NCBI GenBank assembly: GCA_902597795.1
Contig: CACJZA010000002.1
Span: 1-51,731 of the forward strand
Reading direction: 5' to 3'
DNA length: 51,731 bases
Source of the DNA: an uncultured Alphaproteobacteria bacterium
GTDB lineage: Bacteria; Pseudomonadota; Alphaproteobacteria; HIMB59; GCA-002718135
Shown here: positions 44,010-51,731 of the stretch, piece by piece
Layout: every line of letters begins with the position of its first letter
Numbering within the stretch: position 1 is the first letter of the stretch
Translations under genes and position numbers: made by a program
The notes under the pieces: model-generated
Databases searched by the model: none
Seen by the model: the letters and a program-made list of their open reading frames with translations, nothing else
What the model was told of the DNA's origin: nothing

Positions 44010-44926
44010 TATTTTTCAGTACTTTCGCGCTTAAATAATCTATACAAAAACCAAGCAATATAAATATCCATCAAAATGAATAGTATTACTGCTGTGGATG
44101 CTCCATAACCCATTCTAAAATTAAAAAGTGAATCCTCATACATTTTATATGCTAGAACATTTGTACTTCCCCAAGGGCCACCACCAGTCATGACTGCAAT
44201 TAAATCAAAACTTCTCAATGCTCCTACAATTGTTACAACTACTGCAATTAAGGTTGCCGGCCTTAATTGTGGTAGTATTATATTCCAAAACATTGTGAAA
44301 CCTGAAGCACCATCAATTCGACCAGCTTCAATCATGTCCTTACTTACTGCAGTCAGACCAGTAATATAAATAATCATTGTGTAAGCAATTCCAGGAAATA
44401 ATGAAGCTACTATAATTCCGTATGTAGCATAATTTTCATCTGATAAAATTGGAAAAGGTTCCATACCAAAAAAACCTAATAAGTAGGTTAAAGAACCATA
44501 CTTAGGATTATAGAACCAAGTAAAAACTATACCTATAACAACAGCATTAATTACAAAAGGAAAATAAAAGAACGACTTAACCCATCTTATACCAAGTATT
44601 TGTTGGTTTAAAAATAAAGCTAATAGAATTCCAAATGGTATTGCTATTAAGCTAAAGAAAAACCATTTTATATTATTAAAAACAGATACATAAAACTCAT
44701 CATCATTAGTGAATAAATAAATATAATTATCTAGACCTACCCATTTAAAGTTTTTCAAATTTCCTTCATCATCTACAGCGTATCTATTTACACCAGACCA
44801 TTCATGAAAACTTACCCAAATAGAGTCAGCAATAGGATATATTACAAATAAAAGAAACAAACCAACAGCAGGTGAAAGAAAAAGAAAAGGTGCTAATTTT
44901 AATTGATTACGTTCCCAAAAAGTCAT
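44009..44926 (-). CDS. Sugar ABC importer permease, MalF-type (operon 2)
   Basis: The 305-residue partner subunit has six hydrophobic segments (first at about 11-30) and an EAA loop of the form EAGRIDGASGFTMFWNIILP. A longer periplasmic loop follows the first helix (HEWSGVNRYAVDDEGNLKNF). It lies 66 bp after the binding-protein gene, with a strong hairpin between. No ATPase gene follows in this operon. Confidence 0.92.
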   Translation of the reverse strand: MTFWERNQLKLAPFLFLSPAVGLFLLFVIYPIADSIWVSFHEWSGVNRYAVDDEGNLKNFKWVGLDNYIYLFTNDDEFYVSVFNNIKWFFFSLIAIPFGILLALFLNQQILGIRWVKSFFYFPFVINAVVIGIVFTWFYNPKYGSLTYLLGFFGMEPFPILSDENYATYGIIVASLFPGIAYTMIIYITGLTAVSKDMIEAGRIDGASGFTMFWNIILPQLRPATLIAVVVTIVGALRSFDLIAVMTGGGPWGSTNVLAYKMYEDSLFNFRMGYGASTAVILFILMDIYIAWFLYRLFKRESTEK

Positions 44927-44954
44927 TAGTTTTCATAAATTTTTTTTAATTAAA

Positions 44955-44983
44955 ATCAAGAGGCGTAATTAACGCCTCTTGAT
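44955..44983 (-). promoter_or_regulatory. Intercistronic hairpin between binding-protein and permease genes (operon 2)
   Basis: A perfect 11-bp inverted repeat, ATCAAGAGGCG at 44955-44965 and its complement at 44973-44983, around a 7-base AT loop. It starts 9 bp after the binding-protein stop codon. On the minus strand it is followed by TTTT and then a mixed AT tract, so it may be a weak terminator or an mRNA-stabilising structure. It has the same position as the hairpin of operon 1 but unrelated stem sequence. Confidence 0.75.
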
Positions 44984-44992
44984 AATTTTTAT

Positions 44993-46213
44993 TTAAAGAG
45001 GTCCGTGTATACGTTCTCTTTCTTTTTCAACTCGTGCTCTAATCTTTGCCTCTCTGTCAGGTTTAACCATAAACTCCTGGAAACCTTCCATTGCAGTTTT
45101 TGCCATGTCAGGATTAGCATCCCTATCAAAGAACTGTGCAATTCCATAAGCGTTATTTAATACATTAACACCTTTTAGTTGGAATCTATCACTTGGAGGT
45201 TCAGCATTAGAATTTGGACTTAAAAAGCTTCTAGCATTAGCCCATTTAGTTGCTGCTTCTGGATTAGATAAAAATCCTAAAAACTTTTTTGCATCCTCTA
45301 TGTTTTTAGCACCAGCAGGGATATGAATTGTATCTGTTGGAGCATCCTCTGATAAAGGAACACCATCAACTATTTTAGGAAACTGAAAGTAATCAATATG
45401 ATCTAAAACTCCAGCTGTATTTAAGTTACCAGTAATGAAATTACCAAGCAAATACATTGCAGCTTCACCATTAATCATTGGTGTTAATCCATCTTCCCAT
45501 CCAAATGAAGCATGGTCTTCTAGATAACAATCTGCATTTATAAGTTCTGCCCATTTATCAAAAACCATATCTAGTCTTGAATCTTCATAACTTACTTTAC
45601 CAGCGGCTAAATCCATATGAAATTCATAGCCATTGATTCTCATATTTAAATAATCAAACCAACCAGCAGCAGTCCATAAGTATCTTGTACCAATAGCAAC
45701 AGGTGTAATGTTATTTTCTCTTAGCGTAGAACAAGCAGCAACTAATTCTTCAAAGTTAGTTGGTACACTTAATCCAACTTTATCAAAAATATCAGTTCTG
45801 TAATACATTCCCCATTGGTAATAACCCCAAGGAACACCATATTGCTTATCATCAACCGTCACTGATAGTCTAGATGAAGCCATTGAGTCATAAAGACCAT
45901 ATTCTTCCCAAACATCACTAACATCTCTGAATAAATCTTGATCGACAAAAAACTTCATTCTGTTACCTGCAAACCAAAGAGCGACATCTGGTGTTTCAGA
46001 AGTTAAAAAGTTTCTGATTGCAACTTTATACGATTCACTTTCAAATTCGTTTAAAACAACTTTTACATCAGGATGAGCAGCTTCAAAATCAGCAATGTAT
46101 TCTTTTAGTGCTGCAGCAGCTTCCGCACCTGACTGGTTACTATTGACAATAAGAGTACCAGCTGATGCAACAGATGAGATAAATAAAGTTAAAATTATTA
46201 TTAATTTTTTCAT
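44993..46213 (-). CDS. Sugar ABC importer solute-binding protein (operon 2)
   Basis: Periplasmic binding protein of 406 residues from the ATG at 46213. GGGAGG five bases upstream and the signal peptide MKKLIIILTLFISSVASA, which must be N-terminal, fix this start; a frame from 46249 would put 12 residues before it. The mature part starts GTLIVNSNQSGAEAAAALK. GVPWGYYQWGMYYRTDIFDKVGL and WFDYLNMRINGYEFHMDL carry aromatic residues suited to stacking on sugars. It looks like the COG1653 binding proteins linked to alpha-glucosides and other oligosaccharides. Codon use suggests high expression. The C-terminal tail is Arg/Glu-rich. Confidence 0.9.
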   Translation of the reverse strand: MKKLIIILTLFISSVASAGTLIVNSNQSGAEAAAALKEYIADFEAAHPDVKVVLNEFESESYKVAIRNFLTSETPDVALWFAGNRMKFFVDQDLFRDVSDVWEEYGLYDSMASSRLSVTVDDKQYGVPWGYYQWGMYYRTDIFDKVGLSVPTNFEELVAACSTLRENNITPVAIGTRYLWTAAGWFDYLNMRINGYEFHMDLAAGKVSYEDSRLDMVFDKWAELINADCYLEDHASFGWEDGLTPMINGEAAMYLLGNFITGNLNTAGVLDHIDYFQFPKIVDGVPLSEDAPTDTIHIPAGAKNIEDAKKFLGFLSNPEAATKWANARSFLSPNSNAEPPSDRFQLKGVNVLNNAYGIAQFFDRDANPDMAKTAMEGFQEFMVKPDREAKIRARVEKERERIHGPL

Positions 46214-46245
46214 TTTTCCTCCCATGAAAATTATAATTTTTTCTA

Positions 46246-46259
46246 ACATATAGATATGT
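46246..46259. promoter_or_regulatory. Inverted repeat upstream of operon 2
   Basis: ACATAT-AG-ATATGT forms a 6-bp inverted repeat 33 bp upstream of the binding-protein start and 37 bp after the tRNA 3' end. It could be an operator or part of a leader. It is unlike the palindrome of operon 1, so the LacI regulator of operon 1 need not control this operon. In AT-rich DNA the match may be chance. Confidence 0.25.
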
Positions 46260-46295
46260 AAATAAAATAGTTATTTTAGAGGATTTATATATATA

Positions 46296-46372
46296 TGGTG
46301 GGCCCTCAGGGACTTGAACCCCGGACCACCCCGTTATGAGCGGGGCGCTCTAACCAACTGAGCTAAGAGCCC
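46296..46372 (-). tRNA. tRNA with anticodon CAT, probably tRNA-Ile2 (lysidine type)
   Basis: A 77-nt cloverleaf on the minus strand. The acceptor stem GGGCTCT pairs with AGGGCCC with one G-U, the discriminator is A and the CCA end is encoded (46296-46298). The D-arm has AGCTCAGTTGGTTAGAGC, the anticodon stem is CCCCG/CGGGG with loop CTCATAA (anticodon CAT), and the T-loop is GGTTCAAGT. GGGCTCTTAGCTCAG at the 5' end resembles minor isoleucine tRNAs, whose C34 is changed to lysidine by TilS to read AUA. Elongator tRNA-Met is the alternative; it is not an initiator, which would have a mismatched first pair and GGG pairs in the anticodon stem. Confidence 0.93.
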
Positions 46373-46501
46373 TTTAAAAAAACCTTATTACACTGAGTAT
46401 ATTAATTGACAATATTTTATTTTTGTAGATCATTAATACTAGAAAAAATAACAGATAGGCGTCTTTATCATTAAGACTTCGTTCTGATTGGGAGTACAAA
46501 A

Positions 46502-47863
46502 TTGACAAAACTTACAATTATTGGAGCAGGCAGTGCTGTATTTACAAAAAATATTTTCACTGATTTGATGTTTATTGATGAGTTTAAGAAAATGGATATT
46601 GCACTTGTCGATATTGATAAGAAAAGATTAAAAATTTCTCATGAATTATTGGATGTAATTGCAAAAAAATTAAATGCTTCACCTAATATAAAATCATATA
46701 CAGATAGAAGAGAAGCATTAGTTGGTTCTGATTTTATACAATCAACTATTCAAGTCGGTGGATACAAACCTTCTACCGTTATAGATTTTGATATACCTAA
46801 ACAATTTGGATTGAAGCAAACAATTGCTGATACTCTTGGTATTGGAGGAATAATGAGAGGCTTAAGAACAATACCTGTTTTAGTAGATATTGGTAAAGAT
46901 ATTATGGATTTATGTCCTAACGCTTTATGGTTGCAATATGTAAATCCAATGTGCTCAAATATGATAGCAATAAATAATGCCTGCAAAGGAATTAAATCTG
47001 TTGGATTGTGTCATTCAGTTCAAGGAACAGCAGAAATGCTTGCAAAAGATTTGAATGAAAAAATTGAAGATATTGATTATTTATGTGCTGGAATTAATCA
47101 CATGGCTTTTTATAAAAAATTTACAAAAAAAAATAATAACGGTGGAGAAGATCTGTATCCTAGATTAAAAAAAATAGCCGAGGATATTGTTACTGATAAA
47201 AAAATATCATCGAGAAGTTTAAAAAAAGATAATGAGTCAGATAAAATTCTCCACGAGAAAGTTAGGTATGAAATTTTAAGACGATTTGGTTTTTTTGTTA
47301 CAGAATCTAGTGAACATTTTGCAGAATATGTTCCATGGTTTATAAAAAATAATAGGCAGGATTTAATTGATAAATATAAAATTCCAATAGAAGAGTATAT
47401 TGATAGGTGCGAAAATAATGTTGAGTTATGGAATAACTTAGAAAAAGATATGACACCGATACATAATCAACCTTTAAAAAGAAGCAACGAGTATGCCTCA
47501 TATATTATGGATGCGGTCGCAAATAATAATGAAGTTACAATTAATGGTAATGTGATGAATGATGGATATATTGATAATTTGCCTTCAAACTGTTGCGTTG
47601 AAGTTCCATGTTTAATTAATTCAAATGGTAACCAGCCTCAAAGCACAGGTCGACTTCCAGAACACTTAGCAGCTCTAATGAGAACAAATATCAATGTGCA
47701 AATATTAACTGCTCAAGCCGCATTAACAAATAAGAAAGAGCATATTTATCATGCTGCAATGCTAGATCCATTAACTGGAGCAAATCTATCTATCGATGAG
47801 ATTTATTCAATGGTTGATAATTTAATTGAAGCACATAAAAATTACCTACCTAAGTATAATTAA
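46502..47863 (+). CDS. Glycoside hydrolase family 4 (alpha-galactosidase/alpha-glucosidase-like)
   Basis: NAD+- and Mn2+-dependent glycosidase that cleaves by an oxidation-elimination-addition route. The 453-residue protein has a Rossmann start (IIGAGSAVF, 6-14), acidic VDID (36-39), QYVNPM (145-150), GLCHS (168-172) with metal ligand Cys170, and GINHMAF with metal ligand His200. The CHS form and NHMAF resemble the MelA/LplD branch (alpha-galactosidase, alpha-galacturonidase) more than 6-phospho-glycosidases. There is no signal peptide, so it acts on imported glycosides. The start is TTG at 46502, with GGGAG seven bases before it. It overlaps the PanB-like gene by 1 bp (TAATG). Confidence 0.9.
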   Translation: MTKLTIIGAGSAVFTKNIFTDLMFIDEFKKMDIALVDIDKKRLKISHELLDVIAKKLNASPNIKSYTDRREALVGSDFIQSTIQVGGYKPSTVIDFDIPKQFGLKQTIADTLGIGGIMRGLRTIPVLVDIGKDIMDLCPNALWLQYVNPMCSNMIAINNACKGIKSVGLCHSVQGTAEMLAKDLNEKIEDIDYLCAGINHMAFYKKFTKKNNNGGEDLYPRLKKIAEDIVTDKKISSRSLKKDNESDKILHEKVRYEILRRFGFFVTESSEHFAEYVPWFIKNNRQDLIDKYKIPIEEYIDRCENNVELWNNLEKDMTPIHNQPLKRSNEYASYIMDAVANNNEVTINGNVMNDGYIDNLPSNCCVEVPCLINSNGNQPQSTGRLPEHLAALMRTNINVQILTAQAALTNKKEHIYHAAMLDPLTGANLSIDEIYSMVDNLIEAHKNYLPKYN

Positions 47864-48690
47864 TGTCTAAGCTTACAGTTAAAGATTTATTTGAAAAAAA
47901 AGGAAAAGTTAAATTAACTGAATTATATGTGACTAATGCATTAGAAGCATATGCAGCTGAACAAGCAGGTATTGATATTCAAATTGTTTCTTTTAAAAAA
48001 GATACACTAAGAACAGGCATTCCAACAAACAAATGGTTTAGAGATGCACATGTTAAAGATATCAGAGAAGCAGCTCCAAATACATTTATGATTTATGGTC
48101 TCGGACAAATGTCATCACCAGAAAAAGTAATTGATGCTGCACTTATAGCAAGGGATAATGGCGCAGATGCTGTTTATTGTGGTAATAGTCCAAAATATAT
48201 AGAAGCTCTTCGAAATGAAGGTTTGCCAGCAGTAAGTCACATTGGTTTAATTCCATATAAAAGTACATGGACCGGTGGCCTCAAAGCAGTTGGAAAAGAT
48301 GCTACATCTGCATTCAAAGTTTATGAAGATGCATTAATGTATGATCAAGCAGGAGCAATTGGTCTTGAGGTGGAATGTGTGCCAGATAGAGTTGCAGAAA
48401 TTATTACAAAAAAAGTAAATTTACTCACATTATCCATGGGAAGCGGTCCTAAATGTGATGTAGAATTTTTATTTATTCAAGACGTTATAGGAACAAATAC
48501 GGATAGAGTTCCCCGACATGCTAAAGTATTTAAGGATACAAATAAATCTTATGAAAAACTTTTAGATGATACAATAGAAGGACTTAAAAGATTTGTTAAA
48601 GAAGTAAATACTAACAAATTTCCAACTCAATCAAATATTGTTGAAATTAAAGATGAAGAATTTGAAAAATTTTTAAATAAGATCAGTTAG
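47863..48690 (+). CDS. PanB-like (ketopantoate hydroxymethyltransferase fold) protein lacking metal ligands
   Basis: A 275-residue protein aligned by eye with PanB over its length. The second half keeps the family pattern: SHIGLIPYKSTWTGGLKAVGK, IGLEVECVPDRVAEII with the catalytic Glu171, and MGSGPKCDVEFLFIQDVIG. The three residues that bind Mg2+ in PanB (Asp45, Asp84 and Glu114 of the E. coli enzyme) are replaced: VGDS by IVSF, ADLPF by IYGLGQM, and KIEGG by VYCGNSP. It is therefore probably not a pantothenate enzyme. Co-translation with the GH4 glycosidase suggests a role on the sugar product or on a keto acid derived from it. The stop overlaps the convergent hydrolase gene by 4 bp. Confidence 0.8.
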   Translation: MSKLTVKDLFEKKGKVKLTELYVTNALEAYAAEQAGIDIQIVSFKKDTLRTGIPTNKWFRDAHVKDIREAAPNTFMIYGLGQMSSPEKVIDAALIARDNGADAVYCGNSPKYIEALRNEGLPAVSHIGLIPYKSTWTGGLKAVGKDATSAFKVYEDALMYDQAGAIGLEVECVPDRVAEIITKKVNLLTLSMGSGPKCDVEFLFIQDVIGTNTDRVPRHAKVFKDTNKSYEKLLDDTIEGLKRFVKEVNTNKFPTQSNIVEIKDEEFEKFLNKIS

Positions 48691-49514
48691 ATATTAATTG
48701 TTAATAAATCTTCTCCAATTATTGGCTCTTTACCAAAATCTTGTTTTACAATTTTCTTTAATCTTAAAGCATTAAACCTCGTTGGAACAAAATGTGTTAA
48801 AACAAGTTTTTTACAGTTTGTTAATTTTGCTACTTTACCAACGAGATTACTTGGTGTGTGATATTCTTTAACATTATGTAATGTATTTTTAGTTCTCAAT
48901 TTTGATGTTTTATTCATTTCATATTCTATAAAAACTTCATGAAGTAAGACATCTGAGTTACGTGCATTCTGCATTAAACTCTCGCATGGTCTTGTATCTC
49001 CGCTAATCGTTAATTTCTTATTTTTGTAAAAAAATGAAAAACCATAAGCAAATTTTACTGGCTTATGATCTACTTCAAAATATTTAATTTTAATATCATT
49101 TATAGCTATTGATCCAGTTTTATGAAATTCATAAACTTTATATTTAAGAGCTTTTTTTGATTTTCTTTTTTCATAGGATATTCTCAATTCACGTTCACTT
49201 TTCCAAGCCACAAAAATTTGATCAACAAATTTTTTTGTTCCTTTTGGTCCATATATTCTCCATATTGAATCTCTATCAGAATGCCAAGATGATATAATAA
49301 GTTGATACAAATCTATAACATGATCACTATGTAAATGAGTAAGAAATAATGCATCAATATCTGCTGAAGTATTGCCAGATTCATTTAATCTTTGAGTTAC
49401 ACCAGATCCACAATCAACCAATATATTAGTTTTTTTTGTAGTTATCAAATTTGATGAACCACACCTTTTATAATCAATTGAAGGGCACCCAGTTCCAAGA
49501 AGCGTTAGCTTCAT
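48687..49514 (-). CDS. Metallo-beta-lactamase-fold hydrolase, RNase Z-like
   Basis: The 275-residue protein has the RNase Z-type beginning KLTLLGTGCPSIDYKRCGSS, the zinc motif HLHSDH (His60, His62, Asp64, His65), a second zinc block with GDTRPC (bridging Asp) and LTHFVPTR for the last His. These are the features of the RNase Z/arylsulfatase-like branch of the MBL family. The exosite arm typical of true tRNase Z is not evident, so the activity may be on a phosphodiester or a sulfate ester rather than on tRNA precursors. Its ATG overlaps the rpoD stop (TAATG), so it is cotranslated with rpoD, an unusual pairing. Confidence 0.82.
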   Translation of the reverse strand: MKLTLLGTGCPSIDYKRCGSSNLITTKKTNILVDCGSGVTQRLNESGNTSADIDALFLTHLHSDHVIDLYQLIISSWHSDRDSIWRIYGPKGTKKFVDQIFVAWKSERELRISYEKRKSKKALKYKVYEFHKTGSIAINDIKIKYFEVDHKPVKFAYGFSFFYKNKKLTISGDTRPCESLMQNARNSDVLLHEVFIEYEMNKTSKLRTKNTLHNVKEYHTPSNLVGKVAKLTNCKKLVLTHFVPTRFNALRLKKIVKQDFGKEPIIGEDLLTINI

Positions 49515-51709
49515 TATTCGTCAAGAAATGTTTTTAACTTCCTAGCTCTAGTTGGATGCTTTAATTTTCTTAAAGCTTTAGCCTCGATTTGTCTTATTCG
49601 TTCTCTTGTGACACTAAATTGTTGACCGACTTCCTCCAAGGTATGATCGCTATTCATACCTATACCAAATCGCATTCTCAAAACCCTCTCCTCTCTCGGT
49701 GTAAGAGAAGAAAGTATTCTAGTAGTTGTATCGCGGAGTGAACTTTTAACAGCTGCATCTATTGGAATTAAAGCATTTTTATCTTCAATAAAATCTCCTA
49801 AAGAACTATCTTCTTCATCCCCAACAGGTGTTTCTAAACTGATAGGTTCTTTAGCAATTTTAAGAACTTTCTTTACTTTATCAAGAGGCATATGAAGTCT
49901 ATCAGCTAATTCGTTAGGTGTAGGCTCTCTTCCAATTTCAGACATTATTTGTCTTGTAGTTCTTACTATTTTATTGATTGTTTCTATCATATGCACAGGA
50001 ATTCTGATTGTTCTTGCTTGATCTGCAATTGATCTTGTAATTGCTTGTCTGATCCACCATGTAGCGTAAGTTGAAAATTTATACCCTCTACGATATTCAA
50101 ATTTATCTACTGCTTTCATAAGACCAATGTTACCTTCTTGTATCAGATCTAAAAATTGTAAGCCTCTGTTGGTATATTTTTTTGCAATAGAAATAACAAG
50201 TCTCAGGTTAGATTCTATCATTTCTTTTTTTGCCCTGTTAGCAGATCTCTCACCTTGCTGTACTGTACCTACAATTCTTCTAAATTCTGATAATGGTAAT
50301 TCAGACGCATCTTGTATTTCTTTTATTTCAGCTATATTTTTATTTATTTCGATATGATTTCTATTGATAAATTTCTCCCAATTTTTATCTTTTGTTGCAA
50401 GAAGGCTTTGTATCCAATTTTTTTCAAAATTAAAATTTAGGTACTGAGAAACAAAATCTTCTCTTTTAACCCCTGAACTAGTTGCCATACGTAACATCTT
50501 TCCTTCTCTTAAAAGAAGTTTTTTATTTAGCTCATATAAAGCTTCCATGAGGGCTTCAATAGTCGTTGAATTAAAGTGAACGGCCTTCATAGCAGCAACC
50601 ATTTCTTTTTGAACTTTCAGATATTTTTTTTCTAATGCGTTAAATATTTTTTCGTTTTTTTTGTCTGCATTAATTAATTCGTGACTATGTTTTTGAAGTT
50701 TCTTAAACAATTTTGTTATGTCATTAAAATCACTTAATACCTTTGGTTTTAATTTTTCTTCCATTGCAGCAAGAGAAACATTTAAACTATCATCATCTTC
50801 ATCATCCTGTTGTTGCTCGTCTTCATTTTTTACTTCTTCATTTGACTCATTTTCTTTTTTTGAATTCTTATCATCATCTTTATTATTATTTCCACTTTCA
50901 ATTAGCTTAAATGTATCTTCAAGTTTAGATTCAGAAATATCTGACATATCATATGTAGCTTCCAAATCTACAATGTCTCTTAGTAACATAGTGCCATCTT
51001 TTATTGAATCTTTCCAATTAATTATTGATCTTATTGTCATTGGGCTTTCACAAATTGCACCAATCATTTTTTCTCTTCCAGCTTCAATCCTTTTAGCAAT
51101 AGCAATTTCTCCTTCTCTACTTAAAAGTTCTACAGCACCCATATCCCGTAGATATAGCCTTACTGGATCATCAGTCTTTCCTGTTTGTTTTTTCTCTTGA
51201 TCATCTGCACCTTCATCAGTTTTTGCAGTTTGTTCTTTTGCTAATGAGATTAATTCTTGTGCCTCTTCCTCCGAATATATTTTTATATTATTTGAAGAAA
51301 TGAATTCATTAAATTTTTTTATATTTTCTTCCAGTCTAAATTTTTTAGGAATTGCTTTTTCAATAATTTTTTGGGTATAAATTCCATCAACTTTATGTTT
51401 ATTAATTAATTTGGAAAAGATTTCTTTAATTTTTTCTTCGAAACCAGAAATAGCTTTAGGTATTTTTTTTGGTTTTTCATCTTTGCTGGTTTTAAATATA
51501 TTTTTTTTAGATAACTTATTTGTGACAGTTTTTTTTGTTTTTTTTAATGGTTTAGATTTAATGTTTTTAGAATTTTTTTTTATTGTTTTTTTACTTATTG
51601 ATTTTTTTTTGTTAGCAGATTTTTTTTTGCTAATAGATTTTTTATTAGTAGATTTTTTTTTAGATAAAGTTGTTTTTTTCTTAGCTACTTTTTTTTTCTT
51701 TTTTACCAT
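49514..51709 (-). CDS. rpoD: RNA polymerase primary sigma factor (sigma-70)
   Basis: Housekeeping sigma factor directing RNA polymerase to -35/-10 promoters. The 731 residues include region 1.2 ([18 protein letters not shown]), an acidic non-conserved region (Asp/Glu/Asn/Gln-rich near 270-310), region 2 ([31 protein letters not shown]), region 3 ([12 protein letters not shown]) and region 4 ([35 protein letters not shown]). The first 80 residues are unusual: 36 are Lys, with Ser/Thr/Asn between, before a sigma 1.1-like stretch. The start is the ATG at 51709, with weak AAGTAAGA upstream. The promoter lies beyond the window edge or upstream genes cotranscribe it. Confidence 0.96.
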   Translation of the reverse strand: MVKKKKKVAKKKTTLSKKKSTNKKSISKKKSANKKKSISKKTIKKNSKNIKSKPLKKTKKTVTNKLSKKNIFKTSKDEKPKKIPKAISGFEEKIKEIFSKLINKHKVDGIYTQKIIEKAIPKKFRLEENIKKFNEFISSNNIKIYSEEEAQELISLAKEQTAKTDEGADDQEKKQTGKTDDPVRLYLRDMGAVELLSREGEIAIAKRIEAGREKMIGAICESPMTIRSIINWKDSIKDGTMLLRDIVDLEATYDMSDISESKLEDTFKLIESGNNNKDDDKNSKKENESNEEVKNEDEQQQDDEDDDSLNVSLAAMEEKLKPKVLSDFNDITKLFKKLQKHSHELINADKKNEKIFNALEKKYLKVQKEMVAAMKAVHFNSTTIEALMEALYELNKKLLLREGKMLRMATSSGVKREDFVSQYLNFNFEKNWIQSLLATKDKNWEKFINRNHIEINKNIAEIKEIQDASELPLSEFRRIVGTVQQGERSANRAKKEMIESNLRLVISIAKKYTNRGLQFLDLIQEGNIGLMKAVDKFEYRRGYKFSTYATWWIRQAITRSIADQARTIRIPVHMIETINKIVRTTRQIMSEIGREPTPNELADRLHMPLDKVKKVLKIAKEPISLETPVGDEEDSSLGDFIEDKNALIPIDAAVKSSLRDTTTRILSSLTPREERVLRMRFGIGMNSDHTLEEVGQQFSVTRERIRQIEAKALRKLKHPTRARKLKTFLDE

Positions 51710-51731
51710 AATCTTACTTAATTATTTCTTC

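Noticed and set aside
46214-46249. Longer start for the operon 2 binding protein
   Set aside because: It would place 12 residues before the signal peptide and bury the strong GGGAGG ribosome binding site inside the gene.
46296-46372. tRNA as an integration (att) site with a duplicated 3' end
   Set aside because: I looked for a second copy of the tRNA 3' half in the island and saw none, and no integrase gene is present.
46406-46439. TTGACA before the GH4 gene as a promoter
   Set aside because: The -35 is perfect, but no -10 box lies at 16-18 bp; the nearest TAATAC is at 22 bp, so I did not call it.
50718-51200. 160-codon plus-strand frame opposite rpoD
   Set aside because: Antisense to the acidic Asp/Glu-rich part of RpoD, giving a Ser/Phe-rich artefact; no ribosome binding site or family resemblance.
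1-51731. CRISPR arrays, insertion sequences, prophage
   Set aside because: No regularly spaced repeats, transposase, integrase or phage genes were seen on either strand.

Overview
The window is strongly AT-rich, gene-dense DNA with short or overlapping gene junctions, which points to a streamlined marine bacterium. Several features indicate an alphaproteobacterium close to the SAR11 / HIMB59 / AEGEAN-169 type groups: an SspB of the alphaproteobacterial type, an FtsZ ending in a DIPxFLRRQ peptide, rnpB lying directly before mraZ, and a long class II fructose-bisphosphate aldolase. The exact clade is my inference and cannot be fixed without a tree.

Left part (1-6.6 kb): the 3'-truncated end of an exported polysaccharide-lyase-like gene, a small exported protein of unknown function, and a diverged 99-bp repeat lying in front of each of them. 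Next come a rhodanese-domain protein, a 2OG-Fe(II) oxygenase, a cytochrome b561, the ClpXP adaptor sspB, phosphoglycerate mutase and fumarase C.

Middle part (5.7-24.3 kb): a complete division and cell wall (dcw) cluster on the minus strand, in the order mraZ-rsmH-ftsL-ftsI-murE-murF-mraY-murD-ftsW-murG-murC-murB-ddl-ftsQ-ftsA-ftsZ-lpxC. Most junctions overlap by 1-14 bp or have gaps of only a few bp. Transcription appears to start at a promoter in front of mraZ, followed by four TGGG boxes spaced 10 bp apart, the classical MraZ autoregulatory operator. The RNase P RNA gene lies immediately upstream. Then follow an AmpD-like amidase, bamD, ligA, uvrD/pcrA, mlaA and mlaC.

Right part (32.0-48.7 kb): about 17 kb of carbohydrate genes inserted between housekeeping genes (mlaC and rpoD). 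Operon 1 has a solute-binding protein, two permeases, an ATPase, a sugar-phosphate-isomerase-like TIM barrel and a Gfo/Idh dehydrogenase; it diverges from a LacI-type regulator across an obvious palindromic operator. Operon 2 has a second binding protein and two permeases but no ATPase, followed by a class II aldolase, a PhyH-type dioxygenase, another Gfo/Idh dehydrogenase and an aldo/keto reductase. A tRNA with anticodon CAT separates it from a divergent pair: a GH4 glycosidase and a PanB-fold protein that has lost the canonical metal ligands. In both operons a strong hairpin sits between the binding-protein gene and the first permease gene. Together these genes look like uptake, hydrolysis and oxidation of an unidentified glycoside. 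The window ends with a metallo-beta-lactamase-fold hydrolase and rpoD, whose product carries a long lysine-rich N-terminal tail.

The best candidates for something undescribed are the GH4 / metal-ligand-less PanB-like pair in its sugar cluster, and the repeated 99-bp element at the left end. No CRISPR array, insertion sequence or phage gene was seen.
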